Program-made: the position numbers and the translations under genes
Shown: one piece after another, positions 1-9,883 of the stretch
How the letters are laid out: the number at the start of each line of letters is the position of its first letter
Numbering within the stretch: the first letter of the stretch is position 1
NCBI RefSeq assembly: GCF_003573695.1
Contig: NC_039367.1
Span: forward strand, 162,828,542 to 162,892,541
Source of the DNA: Papaver somniferum
Lineage: Eukaryota > Streptophyta > Magnoliopsida > Ranunculales > Papaveraceae
Direction: 5' to 3'
DNA: 64,000 bases
Notes under the pieces: generated by a model
Database searches by the model: none
What the model was told of the DNA's origin: nothing
Seen by the model: the letters and a program-made list of their open reading frames with translations, nothing else

Positions 1-1
1 T

Positions 2-124
2 AATGACCTGGTTCAATTAGAGCATAACAAAAGTGTAATTACATGTCTAAGTGAGTTACAATCTTCAAGATTGAATGCAAAGTTTACTGCTATGTTGTTG
101 GAGGTTAAGTATTCACGTGGATAA
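2..124 (+). CDS. gene A, 3'-terminal coding exon (copy 1, partial)
   Basis: Open frame ending at TAA 122-124 and encoding NDLVQLEHNKSVITCLSELQ and about 20 further residues, to a C-terminus of KYSRG. The exon start lies before the window; the complete exon is visible in copy 2 (12596-12748). The helical, leucine-rich composition looks protein-like, and conservation of the frame in both copies supports coding. I do not recognise the family. In copy 1 some residues differ from copy 2 (for example V for L after NKS). Confidence 0.45.
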   Translation, partial: NDLVQLEHNKSVITCLSELQSSRLNAKFTAMLLEVKYSRG

Positions 125-3100
125 GCTGACTGGCTATTGAATTCGTTCTTTTCTGTAGCAGTCAGGTATGTTTTCTCTTATGGTACGGATTTGTATATTT
201 TTTCATTACTCGACTAAGCGTTGCCAAAGTGATGCTTTGAGAGTGATGAAAGAACTTTTAATGAGAATAAGCGTGTGATTGTTGTGGTTTGCTTGTGATT
301 CATTCGGATTTTATGAATATGTATTAACCCGAAGGTGATACGTACTTCTAAAATCTGATGTGAATCATACTCATATGGTGAATAGTGTTTAAGCACTATT
401 CTTATTAATTTATGACTAAATGTTTGATTCATGATTTAACTTTACGAACTTTCTTCATATATGTTTGTCATATCAAAAGAATAGTGTTTCTATCAGTATC
501 AAAGGTTTAGTAGTCTTGTTGTCTACTTGGTATAAGATGTTAGTGTTAACCTTGTTATGGCTCATGTATGTTGCAAATTTTGGCTAAAGGAGAATTTTCG
601 ATGATGTGGTGTATTATGTTGAGTTTAAGATGTTTATATTACTTGTTAAAATGTTATCTATTTTTCGTATATGTATAGCTGTTTAAGTGATTATAAGCGT
701 GTATATCATGGTTTGGTTGGAATTCACACATTCTTATTTGATGTATAAAAGTTTTACTTAGAAATTTAAGATTATTGTACCATGCATTTACCCAAACTTG
801 TGATGGTATTGAATATGTATATTTTTATTCTGTGAATGTTTTAACAGGGTTTATGTCATCTTCGGAAGGGATGATTCCTACTTTAATAATGTAGGTTATA
901 TCATTTTAATAGAGATAATTGTTGTTGTTGTTGGAAATTCATAATATATAAACCAAGAATAATGAAGTGTAAACAACATTTTTTAATTCTAAAGAATAGT
1001 GGGAGGATGATAGTGTTTTTTTCTTAATTTTGGAATTTCAGCTGCATAATCATCATTTATTATCTTAAACATGATCATGAAATTACTCATATGCTAAAAG
1101 ATATTTTCCTTAGTATTGAAATATTTTACAATCTAGGTAACACATACATAAAATTGTTTACTCTAGTTAGTTGTGTTTTAGATACAACATAAACATGACT
1201 AAATCAAACACAAGGTCGATATTTAGCTATTTTGGAATTGAGCAAGAGCAACATGATACATAGTTCAACAAGGTTAATAAGAAAGAAAATACGAATCATC
1301 TAATGATAAATGGTTCAGTGACTTAGCTTGTACTTCTATTTCTTGTTTCTTGATTAATAGTAAATCATGGTTTCTACTGTGTTCTGTTTTCTAGTTCTTG
1401 TTTATTATTATTCTGAATTCCGCCTCTATAATAATAGTTACCAAGGTAAAGAGATCAATACGTATCAGATACGTCATTTTGCAAGTAAGTGATTGGGGTT
1501 TGAGATTGTGAAGAAAACTGAAAGCACCCAATATTCAAACTATAGTGGACGACGTATTTAATGATTTCGAACTATAGTCGACGACGTATTTAATAATTTT
1601 GTAGGTGCTTTAGTTAAATAACACTCGATATCTACCATCCAAACATACAGAGAAATTAGTGATTGAGAAAAGAAAATTCCACTAGGGTTAATATCTGGCG
1701 CACCTTAGAATTATTTTTCACTTTTGCAATATTTAGTAGAATAAGATAAAAGTATACTTCGATAATGTTTAGATGTTTATGTACTTGCATTAAAGAGCAA
1801 ATATACTAGTAGCATCCATTAAAACCCGAATCAAAATATAATATTAACTTGTTTCCTATAATCCTAGTCTGGTTTTTCAATGACAATAAAAAAATTAAAA
1901 ATTTGAACCCAACATCATGTAATGGTGTACAAACGTGAGGAATCACTATAATTTGATCCTTTCCAGCATAAAATGCAAAGTTCAGAACAACATAAGTAAT
2001 TTGGGATAACACCCTACAAATGATACCAAGGTTCTTGTTTCAAATACATGGGATTTAATAAATCAAATAAAAAAAAAGATGTTTATGAATGTTATCACGA
2101 AGTTTATTAGTAAAATGTTTAAGATATGACATGCTCTTATATCATTTGGTAATGACCCCAGTATATACTGGGATTTAAATCTTAGTGACTAGAGAAAATT
2201 AAACTTTAGGATCGTAGGAATAAACCTAAAATTTGGTTGATTTAGATATTAAATAAACCTAAAATTGATTCGTCATATCAATCCAAATTTTAACAATATA
2301 ACCATCACAATACTATTAAAATTTCGATGGACAACATAAATTAAGAAATTTGTCAAGAACCACTCAGATTTCAGATTAGGTAATCATGCATTATGTGGAA
2401 CTGCTAAATATGGTGTTAAATACTTATAATAATATTGGATAAGGAAGCTTGGAGCTTGACGATGTCCGTCTATGATTTAGAAATAAACATGTTCATGAAG
2501 AGAAGAAGATATACCAATGCTATTAAGCCTCACAATCTGAGTATTATACAAGTTCGTAGAATATGTAATATACATATATAGCGACTTAAGGAAAAAATGT
2601 TCGTCCGGAAGTAGCTTAATACTTAATATTAGTATCTTCATTCAACAACTTAATTTTTATATTTGAGGGCTATAACATTAATATAGAATGCTAAATAGCA
2701 TAGATCACTATAAATATAAGGGTTGCAACAATTAAATTTATTGGTCAAGATAATTTACAACAATCATTTGGTTGTTGATTATATCAAGTTCGATTTCCTT
2801 GGAAAGGATAAAGTTTCTGAAGATGGCAACGAAGTTTAATTTTGGAATCATGGATTACTAATTGATTATCTTTTTATCCTCTTTTTACCAACAACAAAGA
2901 ATAATAATCATGTGTTTTTTTCTCATTACGGAATGGTTAAGTCACATGCCCACAACCTAATAGTAATTTTTCTCTTTACAAATCATAGTCATCGATACTT
3001 GATAACCGTCCTAACGTGAACCTACTTTCATAAGTTATAACCCAAATAAAAAATTTGTCATTTTTATGTTGTAAAAAATAATAGAGGTACAATTTACCTT

Positions 3101-3690
3101 AACTTGTACAAACTTTCGGTAATATGCGAAATTAGAGTGAATACATATATCTTTCCAGCTGATATTGTGCAAAAAATTGGTCAAATTTAACTTTTCAAGG
3201 ATAATGACCAAAATCTTAGAAAAGACCAACTCCGTTGGACACTAATTAGATCAGGAAAATTTACCGCGAAATCCATGTATGAGAAATTGAATGAAAGTGG
3301 TCTAGATATAGTTATCTAATCATTACTCCAGAAAGGCCTATTAATCCCGTTTTTAAATGACAGATTAATTATGTGAATAGAGTTTCACAAACGAATTCCA
3401 TCATATAACATGAAAATAATAGGGCCCACCATTTAACGCAAAAAAGATGTCATTCTCAAACATGATAATTTACTAGGTGTGTGATTTAACGAGAAGCCAT
3501 TATATCACGAAATAAATCTGATATATATTCTTAATATTTATAAGCCCACCATTAATCTTTTGTTGCACACCCAGGAGTGGCTGGCCACATGTAATGTCAC
3601 ATTACTATAAGTTTGAAAATGGTTAGCCAGTAGCCACCCACCCCTAATTTGTCGTGATCCTTTCAGATGGTTCGATATTGGACCTATATT
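125..3690. other. AT-rich intergenic DNA, no gene recognised
   Basis: No convincing coding frame on either strand, only short stop-bounded frames. The stretch is AT-rich with scattered homopolymers and a short GTT run near 920. Its counterpart in copy 2 is 12749-16320. I see no transposon ends with matching target duplications. One 32-bp direct repeat is listed separately. Confidence 0.6.
1538..1601. repeat. 32-bp direct repeat, two units
   Basis: Two adjacent units, each starting aactatagt and containing gacgacgtatttaat. Both carry the ACGT core in gacgacgta. The same pair is present in copy 2 near 14161-14224, so it predates the large duplication. Confidence 0.6.
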
Positions 3691-3699
3691 TGTCACTAG

Positions 3700-4790
3700 T
3701 GGAGTAGTTTCTTTCAATAGGCCCAGTTTTAGCTCTTTATTCACATTTTTATTCGTACCATTTCTATTCCTTCTAACCCTAACCTTTGTGCGGCTCTCTC
3801 TTCTCCTCCAACTTCTGCATCTCCACAAAACCAGAAACTGAAAATTTGAGATCTCCTTCTTTTTCAACCTTTATTTCACGTATGATTCTTCTTATTCGTT
3901 TTCTCTTGTTGAATTTGCATTTAATTAGATTTAATGTTCTTTTAAGTTTATAGGGTTTTCATTAAAAAATCTGATTTTGTAGATTGTTGTAAAGATTCTA
4001 GGGTTTTAAGTGAAATTGGGAATTATTTTTGAAAATTTGTTACGGATTTTAATGTCTTCATGTTTTTTGTTGCAGCTTTTATACGAAGAAACGCTCGGAA
4101 TCAACTCAAGTTGTTCTTCGTGATTTCAGTAATGTGGAAGGTCTTACTGAGGTAAAATTGGTTTTTAATTTTTTTCCCCTTTTAAACAGTTGACATAGAA
4201 TTATTATTGTTAAAGATGTTCCTTTTAGGGGTTTCTATGGTATGGGATTCTTGAGATGTTCTTTGATTGTAATACATTTGATACATCTAGATTTTTCCAT
4301 CCTAGTTAGGATTTTAGTGTTCCTGGGTCTGTAGTGACTCTTCTGTTTTAGTCTTCAATCTGAGAGGATTTAGAATTCAGAGTTTTAATCGTGGTTTTAT
4401 CTAGAAATATATAAGTTTTAAATTGATAATTTTCAGATTCACAGCTAGGGGTGGAAAGATGAAACTCAAGGCAATGTTTTCATCATATATGTCGTCTGAT
4501 GCCAATTCAAGAGAATTCCAAAACCTTGCCTCATCCTTTTTCAGGATCATGGATACAGATCATTCCAAAGATGCAAGAAAAGTAAAATTGCTCCCTCTAT
4601 ATTACATTTTTTGTGGGGGACTAGTTATTGAGGTATTAATTAATTTGAGTTTTTCAGGTGTTGGACTGTTTTAAAATGTAAAGTTGTTTCTCCTGTGCTG
4701 GAATGTCAGATTGCAACGAATCCTAAAGGTCAAGATACTGCAATTATATTTAAGCCAAAGCAAGACGTGGTTGCTTATTATGAAGCTTAG
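3700..4790 (+). pseudogene. gene B, leader and exon-like remnants (copy 1), unrecognised
   Basis: A CT-rich 5' leader (about 3720-3879, possible donor CAC|GTATG) is followed by three segments with good splice borders: 4076-4151 (TGCAG|C ... GAG|GTAAAA), 4437-4581 (TTTCAG|A ... AAAA|GTAAAA) and from 4658 (TTTTCAG|G). The middle one gives FTARGGKMKLKAMFSSYMSS and a further 28 residues. The last gives QIATNPKGQDTAIIFKPK in a frame that needs one base more than the splice allows, then stops at TAG 4788-4790. The frames do not join cleanly, so this is most likely a decayed gene. I could not name the family. Confidence 0.4.
3775..3782 (+). promoter_or_regulatory. telo-box (AACCCTAA) in gene B leader, copy 1
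   Basis: The motif AACCCTAA lies in a pyrimidine-rich leader-like stretch just ahead of exon-like sequence. In plants such boxes are common near the transcription start of genes for translation and cell-cycle functions. The function here is inference only. The same motif is at 16404-16411 in copy 2. Confidence 0.4.
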
Positions 4791-5794
4791 ATTATGCGTG
4801 AACAACATTAGAAGTGAGTTTTCTTCAAATCTTAATATGAATGCGGTTGTTGTGATTTAGATAGAGGTTCAAATTTTGAGGTCTGTGAGTATATTAATTG
4901 AATTTCATTGTATGTTAAACCTTTTGAGTTCCTTTATAAGCTTCCGCAATTGTTTTCCCTTTGATGTTTAGCTTTGTGAATGACAATAATTGGAATATTG
5001 GATGTAGTTTGGATCCTACGGAAATCTGAGTATGGCTTTCACTTTTCAGTAATGCTTCTTCCAAGTGAATGACCATGATGAAAGGAGTTCATCCTCTTAT
5101 TTACTGAAATGAATGGTCAATTTTGTTCAACGAGACCCATGAGTATTGAGCCTGATAGTAACAGGAAAACTGATGGTGTCGCTCAACAACAACATCCAAA
5201 AGGTACATGTTGTTCTAACACAAATCCTTGATTCTTCCCTGATTTTAATGGTTTGTGAATTGTAAATTACTGTGCGTAGGTGTCTCTAATCAGACATAAC
5301 CTTTAGGATTTGTTTTCTTCCAATATCACTTAATTACAAATAACCTTGGTTTGTTAAGGACTCATGTTGTCACGAATTATAATTCTTATAGGCACTCATG
5401 TGTTATGGGCATGGAAATGATTTCAGCTGAAATGCATTCCTCGTTAGTGTATAGGCTCGTATAGGTCATTTTTTTTACTTATGTCGTAGTTATGGTCTTA
5501 ATTTTCATTTTCTGCGGCGTTAATGCTTTCATCTTCAGGTTATTTCAGTTTGAAAAAAAAGTCTAGTTACTTTTGTTTATTGTTCTACATTTAATACCTC
5601 GTATACCCTTCACATTTCAGTAACCATTCCAATCTCTCATTCTTCAGTTGTTCAATTGCTTCTGCACTTGGTCTTAGATTGCCTAGTAGGATGTTCTTCT
5701 CTTGTTCACCAATTTTTGTTCTGATTCAGTCACTCTATTTCCATATTCATTTTACAGCGAGGATGCTACGATGTGCATATGTTGATAGATTATA
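4791..5794. other. intron-like AT-rich spacer between gene B remnants
   Basis: No recognisable coding frame. T-rich, with several possible acceptor and donor sites, and resembling intron or 3' UTR sequence. It ends at the acidic exon-like frame at 5795. Confidence 0.4.
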
Positions 5795-5899
5795 AAGCCG
5801 CCAAACGGTGACGAGTATGACTCCGATATTGATGAAATTATGGATACAAGTGCCATGTTAGGTCATATAGATGGATTACTTGGAGATATGTTTCAAGAG
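5795..5899 (+). pseudogene. acidic exon-like frame (copy 1), unrecognised
   Basis: 35 codons in one frame, beginning KPPNGDEYDSDIDEIMDTSA and ending GLLGDMFQE, followed by GGTGATAT, a plausible donor. The same frame is intact at 18417-18521 in copy 2 with one substitution (H to D). It may belong to gene B or to another locus. The 33-bp gap to the metallophosphoesterase frame at 5933 is too short for a normal plant intron, which suggests a deletion or chimeric joint. Confidence 0.4.
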
Positions 5900-5932
5900 G
5901 TGATATGATTAAGTGGCATGTAATTTCTGTAG

Positions 5933-6224
5933 GAGCCTGCTACACCAGTTGCTAAAGTTTCCTTTGGTCACTTGGCGCTCTCATTCCCAGCTGCCACAGA
6001 TTCTGGGAAGATATTGAAAGAGGTATTTCTGAAACATTCTTTATCAGTCTACCTATGTGGGCATGTTCATACAAGGTTTGGTAATTTGAAGCGGCATCAT
6101 AGTTCTGGACATAATTTCTTATGAAAGTAGCACATACAATTTCTTATGAAAGTAACACATACAAATGTTCTAATGGAGATCAATCTGTTAAAGAATTCTG
6201 GGAGTGGGAAATGTGGAAAGGTGA
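5933..6224 (+). pseudogene. metallophosphoesterase (TMEM62-like) C-terminal catalytic fragment, copy 1
   Basis: A frame starting EPATPVAKVSFGHLALSFPA runs into FLKHSLSVYLCGHVHTRFGN and KRHH, then stops at TGA 6122-6124. The GHVH signature is the metal-binding motif of calcineurin-like phosphoesterases. The surrounding residues resemble plant TMEM62-type metallophosphoesterases, an assignment made from memory of the family. A second piece near 6183-6224, KEFWEWEMW, resembles the segment that follows in that family. The N-terminal metal-binding motifs are absent. A 25-bp tandem duplication (6113-6162) interrupts the region in this copy only. This is a gene fragment, not a working enzyme. Confidence 0.6.
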
Positions 6225-6469
6225 CACCGGATTAATTACGATTTTGATTTTCAGTATTTAAGTTGGAGTTTCTATTATTTTATCTTTCAGTTTGTAATCA
6301 AATACTCTAGTTTCTTGAATAAAATAATTAATAAAGTTTATTTTGGATTCATTTTGAAATTGTAATTTGTGTCACTATCACATTCTAAAATCAGTTTCAG
6401 ATACTTAATATATGATTTTGAATGATATGCAACAAATTTAAATCTAAACAGAATTTATGTATTAGGGCC

Positions 6470-6753
6470 AATAAAATAAAAATTATTATATTTTGCATAT
6501 AATATCATTATTTCTTTATGACGTCCATCAACCGTTATTGTATTTTACATACAATAACCGTGATTCTTAATAACAATTTTGAGCGTGACTTTAAGTCACA
6601 AATTTTACTCGTCATATTTAATAACGTTTTCTATTTGTTATTTACAAAAAGTCACACCAATTAAATAACGGTTCGAATAACATACGAAAATCGTGATAAA
6701 TCCTATTTTATAACAGACTTCATCTGTTATTTATAGCCCCTTCTAGACTAGTG
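6470..6753. mobile_element. possible CACTA-type terminus with subterminal hairpins (copy 1)
   Basis: Read on the minus strand, this block begins CACTAGTCTAGAAGGGGC and then carries repeated short inverted motifs built on ATAAC/GTTAT. Examples are accgttattgta paired with tacaataaccgt, gtgactt with aagtcac, and ataacaga with tctgttat. A 5'-CACTA end followed by short subterminal repeats is typical of CACTA elements. The opposite end was not found and no transposase is visible, so this could be a truncated or non-autonomous copy. The LINE tail abuts it directly at 6754. Confidence 0.38.
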
Positions 6754-7802
6754 TATCTTTGTCATAATCATTCTGGAAGTCTTTGTGGAAGCTACATGTC
6801 TTGGAGAGAATCAAGCTCTTTTTATGGAAATGTTTACAAAATTCTTTGCCTACTAATGTCGAACTCACTGGTAAAGTTAAATACGTGACTCCTTACTGTA
6901 CTATGTGTAAAATAGAAATAGAAACAATAGAACACCTTCTTTTCCATTTTCCTTATTCTAAGGAAGTATTGAACCATTATCCTAATCCTGTCATTCTAAA
7001 TTTAGATACCTCAGACACGATTTTTGATCTCTGTAAAAGATGGATTGCAAATACTACGACTGATATATCTATTGAACTGCTTCTTACTAAAATGTGGTTC
7101 ATTTGGAAAGAGAGATGCGATAGAGTATTTGAAGATAAATCTAAATCTGCTATTAATCTAGCATTGGAAATCAGAGACATATTGATTACTGGTCTATAAG
7201 GAAAAGAAAAACTACTAAATATAAACATGTACAACGGAAGAAACTAGCTCCAATTTTGAAAGCTCCAAGTAAAGACACCATAAAGATCAATATAGACGCA
7301 ACATGGATCTCAAAATTATTACCATCTACTTATGCTTTAATATTGAGGAATGATGCAGGAGATCCACAAGAGGAAAAAGTTATAGGTGTGTTGCAGGAGG
7401 CTATTTGGGCCTAAAAGAGGTAGATTCAAAACTTCAGTATTAAAGGAGACTCTACATTCATGGACATAATTCAGGCATCTCCTGGCGTGCTAAAAATTGT
7501 CTTAATGAAGCAAATAGAATAGCTCATCTTTGCTCCAATTTTTTGGGTTTCTTTTTTTCCCAAGAAGATTAGGAAATTAAGTTGAGGATATTTTAGCAAA
7601 TTATGTCAGGCCTTTAAACTCAATTGTTGATTGGGAAAACTCTCCCCCTGTCTGTAGTCTAAGACAACTTTTAAGATATAAATCTAATGTTGGGGACTCT
7701 CTCAATCCCATATTAGATGGCTCTACTTCTTTTGTAACCATCACTCTTTCTGAGTCTTAGTTTTTTAATGAAATGTCTTATTTACAAAAAATAAAATAAA
7801 AA
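6754..7802 (+). mobile_element. LINE (L1-type) 3' fragment: zf-RVT and RNase H-like remnant, copy 1
   Basis: The frame at 6783-7199 encodes WKLHVLERIKLFLWKCLQNS, then CTMCKIEIETIEHLLFHFPY, the CxxC...H pattern of the plant zf-RVT domain found at the end of non-LTR reverse transcriptases. Downstream, APSKDTIKINIDATW and YALILRNDAGD match the start of the RNase H-like domain of such proteins, but in broken frames. The element is 5'-truncated and ends near 7780-7802 in an A-rich tail. Copy 2 (19356-20405) carries extra damage. Confidence 0.72.
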
Positions 7803-8359
7803 TGAAGACTTATACAAATGGATTTTTGATATACAACTTAACAAATAAATATGCCAGTGTACGACTTGGACAACCACACATGAGTGAATCAGCTCGATTG
7901 AGCGATCAAAATTGTGGGTAGTATCATAAGTTGCTAATTAAAATAGTCCAACTATTAGATTGGTTTTCTCTAATATTTCACCTAAATCAACCGTTGAAAA
8001 ATATTTTTCCCAGAAACACCACTTTGAATTAGATAATTGTACGTAAGAGAGTATTGAACTTGATATATTGGTCAAATAAAAAAGAAAATAAATAAGAACT
8101 AAATATATATAATGTTTACGCACAATATGGATAATGTTTGTCACAGACTCTATGCTCTGCTTATAGTCATATTCATCCCATGCTAAAAATCAATGCATCA
8201 ATAATGAAATCCCCCTTCGAGTGAGAAGTTGATAGAACTTTGATGTTCCTTGGAGTATTTATTTTTGTTGGTCCGAAAAATCAAAGATGCGGTTGTAACC
8301 TTTGATATCATCAAGTTTGGATTTGTACCAAAAAGTTATAAATGCATTAGATCATTAGT
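7803..8359. other. unassigned spacer
   Basis: AT-rich DNA with no recognised gene or element. Present at equal position in copy 2 (20406-20962). Confidence 0.5.
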
Positions 8360-8537
8360 TGCAGTAAAACTTCTTTAAACTAATATTCGTTAAAATAATA
8401 ATATCTTTAAAATAATAAAATTTCTCAATCCCAATAAAGCCTGCATAAGTTAAATTTTCTCTCACAACAATAATAATCTCTCCAAAATAATAATTTTCTC
8501 AGTCCCAAAATTATTATCTTAAAGAAGTTTTATTGCA
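8360..8537. mobile_element. MITE-like element with 19-bp terminal inverted repeats (copy 1)
   Basis: The left end reads tgcagtaaaacttctttaa. The right end, reverse complemented, reads tgcaataaaacttctttaa: 18 of 19 bases match. The interior is 178 bp in total, very AT-rich, with repeated aataataat and ctctc blocks and no coding potential. A clear target duplication outside the repeats was not seen, so the superfamily is open. Confidence 0.65.
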
Positions 8538-8585
8538 TCTCAATTTACTATGGAACGCTAATTCCGAACCTAGTGTAGTTGTATT

Positions 8586-8760
8586 TGTTCAAAACCTAAT
8601 TCAAGGGAAAAAATGTCTATGGACCTTCTGTTGGAAAGGCACGTAATATTATTCTCAAGTTCACTATCTATTGACCGGGTAAAGGCGAAAAAAAACATGC
8701 CGTTGGAAAGGCCCATAATAATATTATTACCAAGTTCACTGTTCCCTCGGATTCCAAACA
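8586..8760. repeat. dispersed repeat shared with 39236-39375 (copy 1)
   Basis: Contains ctatggaccttctgttggaa, ggcccataataa and attgaccgggtaaaggcg. The block recurs in copy 2 (21189-21363) and, more diverged, at 39236-39375. At both kinds of site it lies upstream of gene leaders (gene C and gene D). It may be part of a promoter-borne repeat family. Frames read through it are not supported as coding. Confidence 0.6.
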
Positions 8761-8892
8761 ATAGGTTGGCACACAAACCAGCTGTCTATTATCTAGAAAC
8801 AGAGGGTGTATTTATTGACTGGGTAAAGGCAGGAAGGGGTGTGCGTTCAGGTTTCTTAATAGGAGTTGCGTCCCGAGAGAGAGGGTAAAGCG

Positions 8893-8963
8893 ATGGCGGA
8901 GCTGCGTTCGGGTTCAAAGGGACTGAGGGCTAAACGTTTGAATTCAAGGTCTGTTCCTTCCTG
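8893..8963 (+). pseudogene. gene C exon 1, duplicated and orphaned copy
   Basis: ATG 8893 opens MAELRSGSKGLRAKRLNSRS and ends in a donor, TCCTG|GTAATT. The identical exon in copy 2 (21496-21566) joins in frame to exon 2 at 28933. Copy 1 has no downstream exons because the duplication stops inside the copia element, so this exon is orphaned. See the copy 2 entry for the gene. Confidence 0.5.
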
Positions 8964-9584
8964 GTAATTCTAGATAATTTTTTCTACGATTACCTTTATG
9001 GATCTTGGCTGGCGTTTTGAAAACCCTAATTGAGTTATATATTGCAATTTTTGGGGGGGACTTTGGAACCCACTACTTTCATAATTTTTTTTTCTTTTGT
9101 TACGAATATTTGATCTGTTAGGACTGTATATATGCTGGGGTTTCCACTGCCATGTTTGCTTATCTTGTTGTGCCCGTTTCCAATCAATCTTAAACACTTC
9201 CAGTCGGTTTGAGTATCGCTATATATTTTTGCTTCGAGCTTACTCGACACATAACATGAAAACATACTAAGGGTCCCTCAAGCGTTCATCCTGAGCAAGG
9301 ATTTGTTTTCTAAACTGCCAAATATTTGCTCTACGTCCTCCTGTGATATCTTCCTTCCTATTTCATGGCATGGACAGTTGAACTCATATGTAGGTAGTAT
9401 CATATAAGAATATTGTCCCCTATGAGAGTTCGCGTGTTTACCATCTTTGTCGTTCTTATTTACCTTTGATTTGTGTAGAATGTTAATTCTTTAAGGTTAA
9501 CTTAGGCAGTACTAGTTAGTCATCGTTTTAGACTTTTGAGTAATTTTATCCTGGAATTTTGTTTAAGTATGAATTGAATGTCTT
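8964..9584 (+). other. 5' part of gene C intron 1 (copy 1)
   Basis: Begins GTAATT and is T-rich like plant introns. No coding signal is supported. It is interrupted at 9585 by the copia 5' LTR. The base run gtctt (9580-9584) just before the LTR is the left half of the target duplication. Confidence 0.5.
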
Positions 9585-9792
9585 TGTTGGAAGGAACCGT
9601 GTACCCGAAGGTCAATAACTTGGTGCGCACATCAAGTGTTTTCCATATTTAGAATACTTCTGTAATTAGGGTACTTCTGTATTTAGCTATTCTTTCTTGT
9701 AACTCAATGTAATCGATAACTATAAATAATCAAGTTATTCGTGCTCTTCTCACATAAAGAAGAGAGAAAACATATGTGCCTATAATTCTTTA
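9585..9792 (+). repeat. copia 5' LTR, copy 1
   Basis: 208 bp, from TGTTGGAAGG to AATTCTTTA. It matches the 3' LTR (28551-28758) at all but 8 positions and the copy 2 5' LTR at all but 2. TATAAATA (9721-9728) is a good TATA box for element transcription. The end is TA rather than the usual CA. Confidence 0.93.
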
Positions 9793-9810
9793 TGGTATAG
9801 CAGAGCAGGT
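9793..9810 (+). other. copia primer binding site, copy 1
   Basis: TGGTATAGCAGAGCAGGT lies directly after the LTR. It resembles the initiator methionine tRNA site TGGTATCAGAGC of plant copia elements, with a one-base insertion and one change. Confidence 0.75.
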
Positions 9811-9883
9811 ACGATCTTAAGTTTTTTTTTCTTTCTCTTTTCAATTCATATTTTATTCACAATCAACTTCTAGTTTTATCAAC

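Noticed and set aside
3538..3867. A 109-codon minus-strand frame rich in arginine
   Set aside because: It is antisense to the CT-rich leader of gene B. Arginine richness follows from the pyrimidine-rich plus strand. In copy 2 the frame start and end differ.
8613..8888. A 91-codon plus-strand frame ahead of gene C
   Set aside because: It runs through the dispersed repeat and leader. The related block at 39236 is not open, and no protein family is evident.
8893..8963. Exon 1 (MAELRSG...) as the start of a casein kinase 1-like protein
   Set aside because: Only the short LRSG start is reminiscent of that family. The in-frame splice to the DUF3615-like exons explains the exon better.
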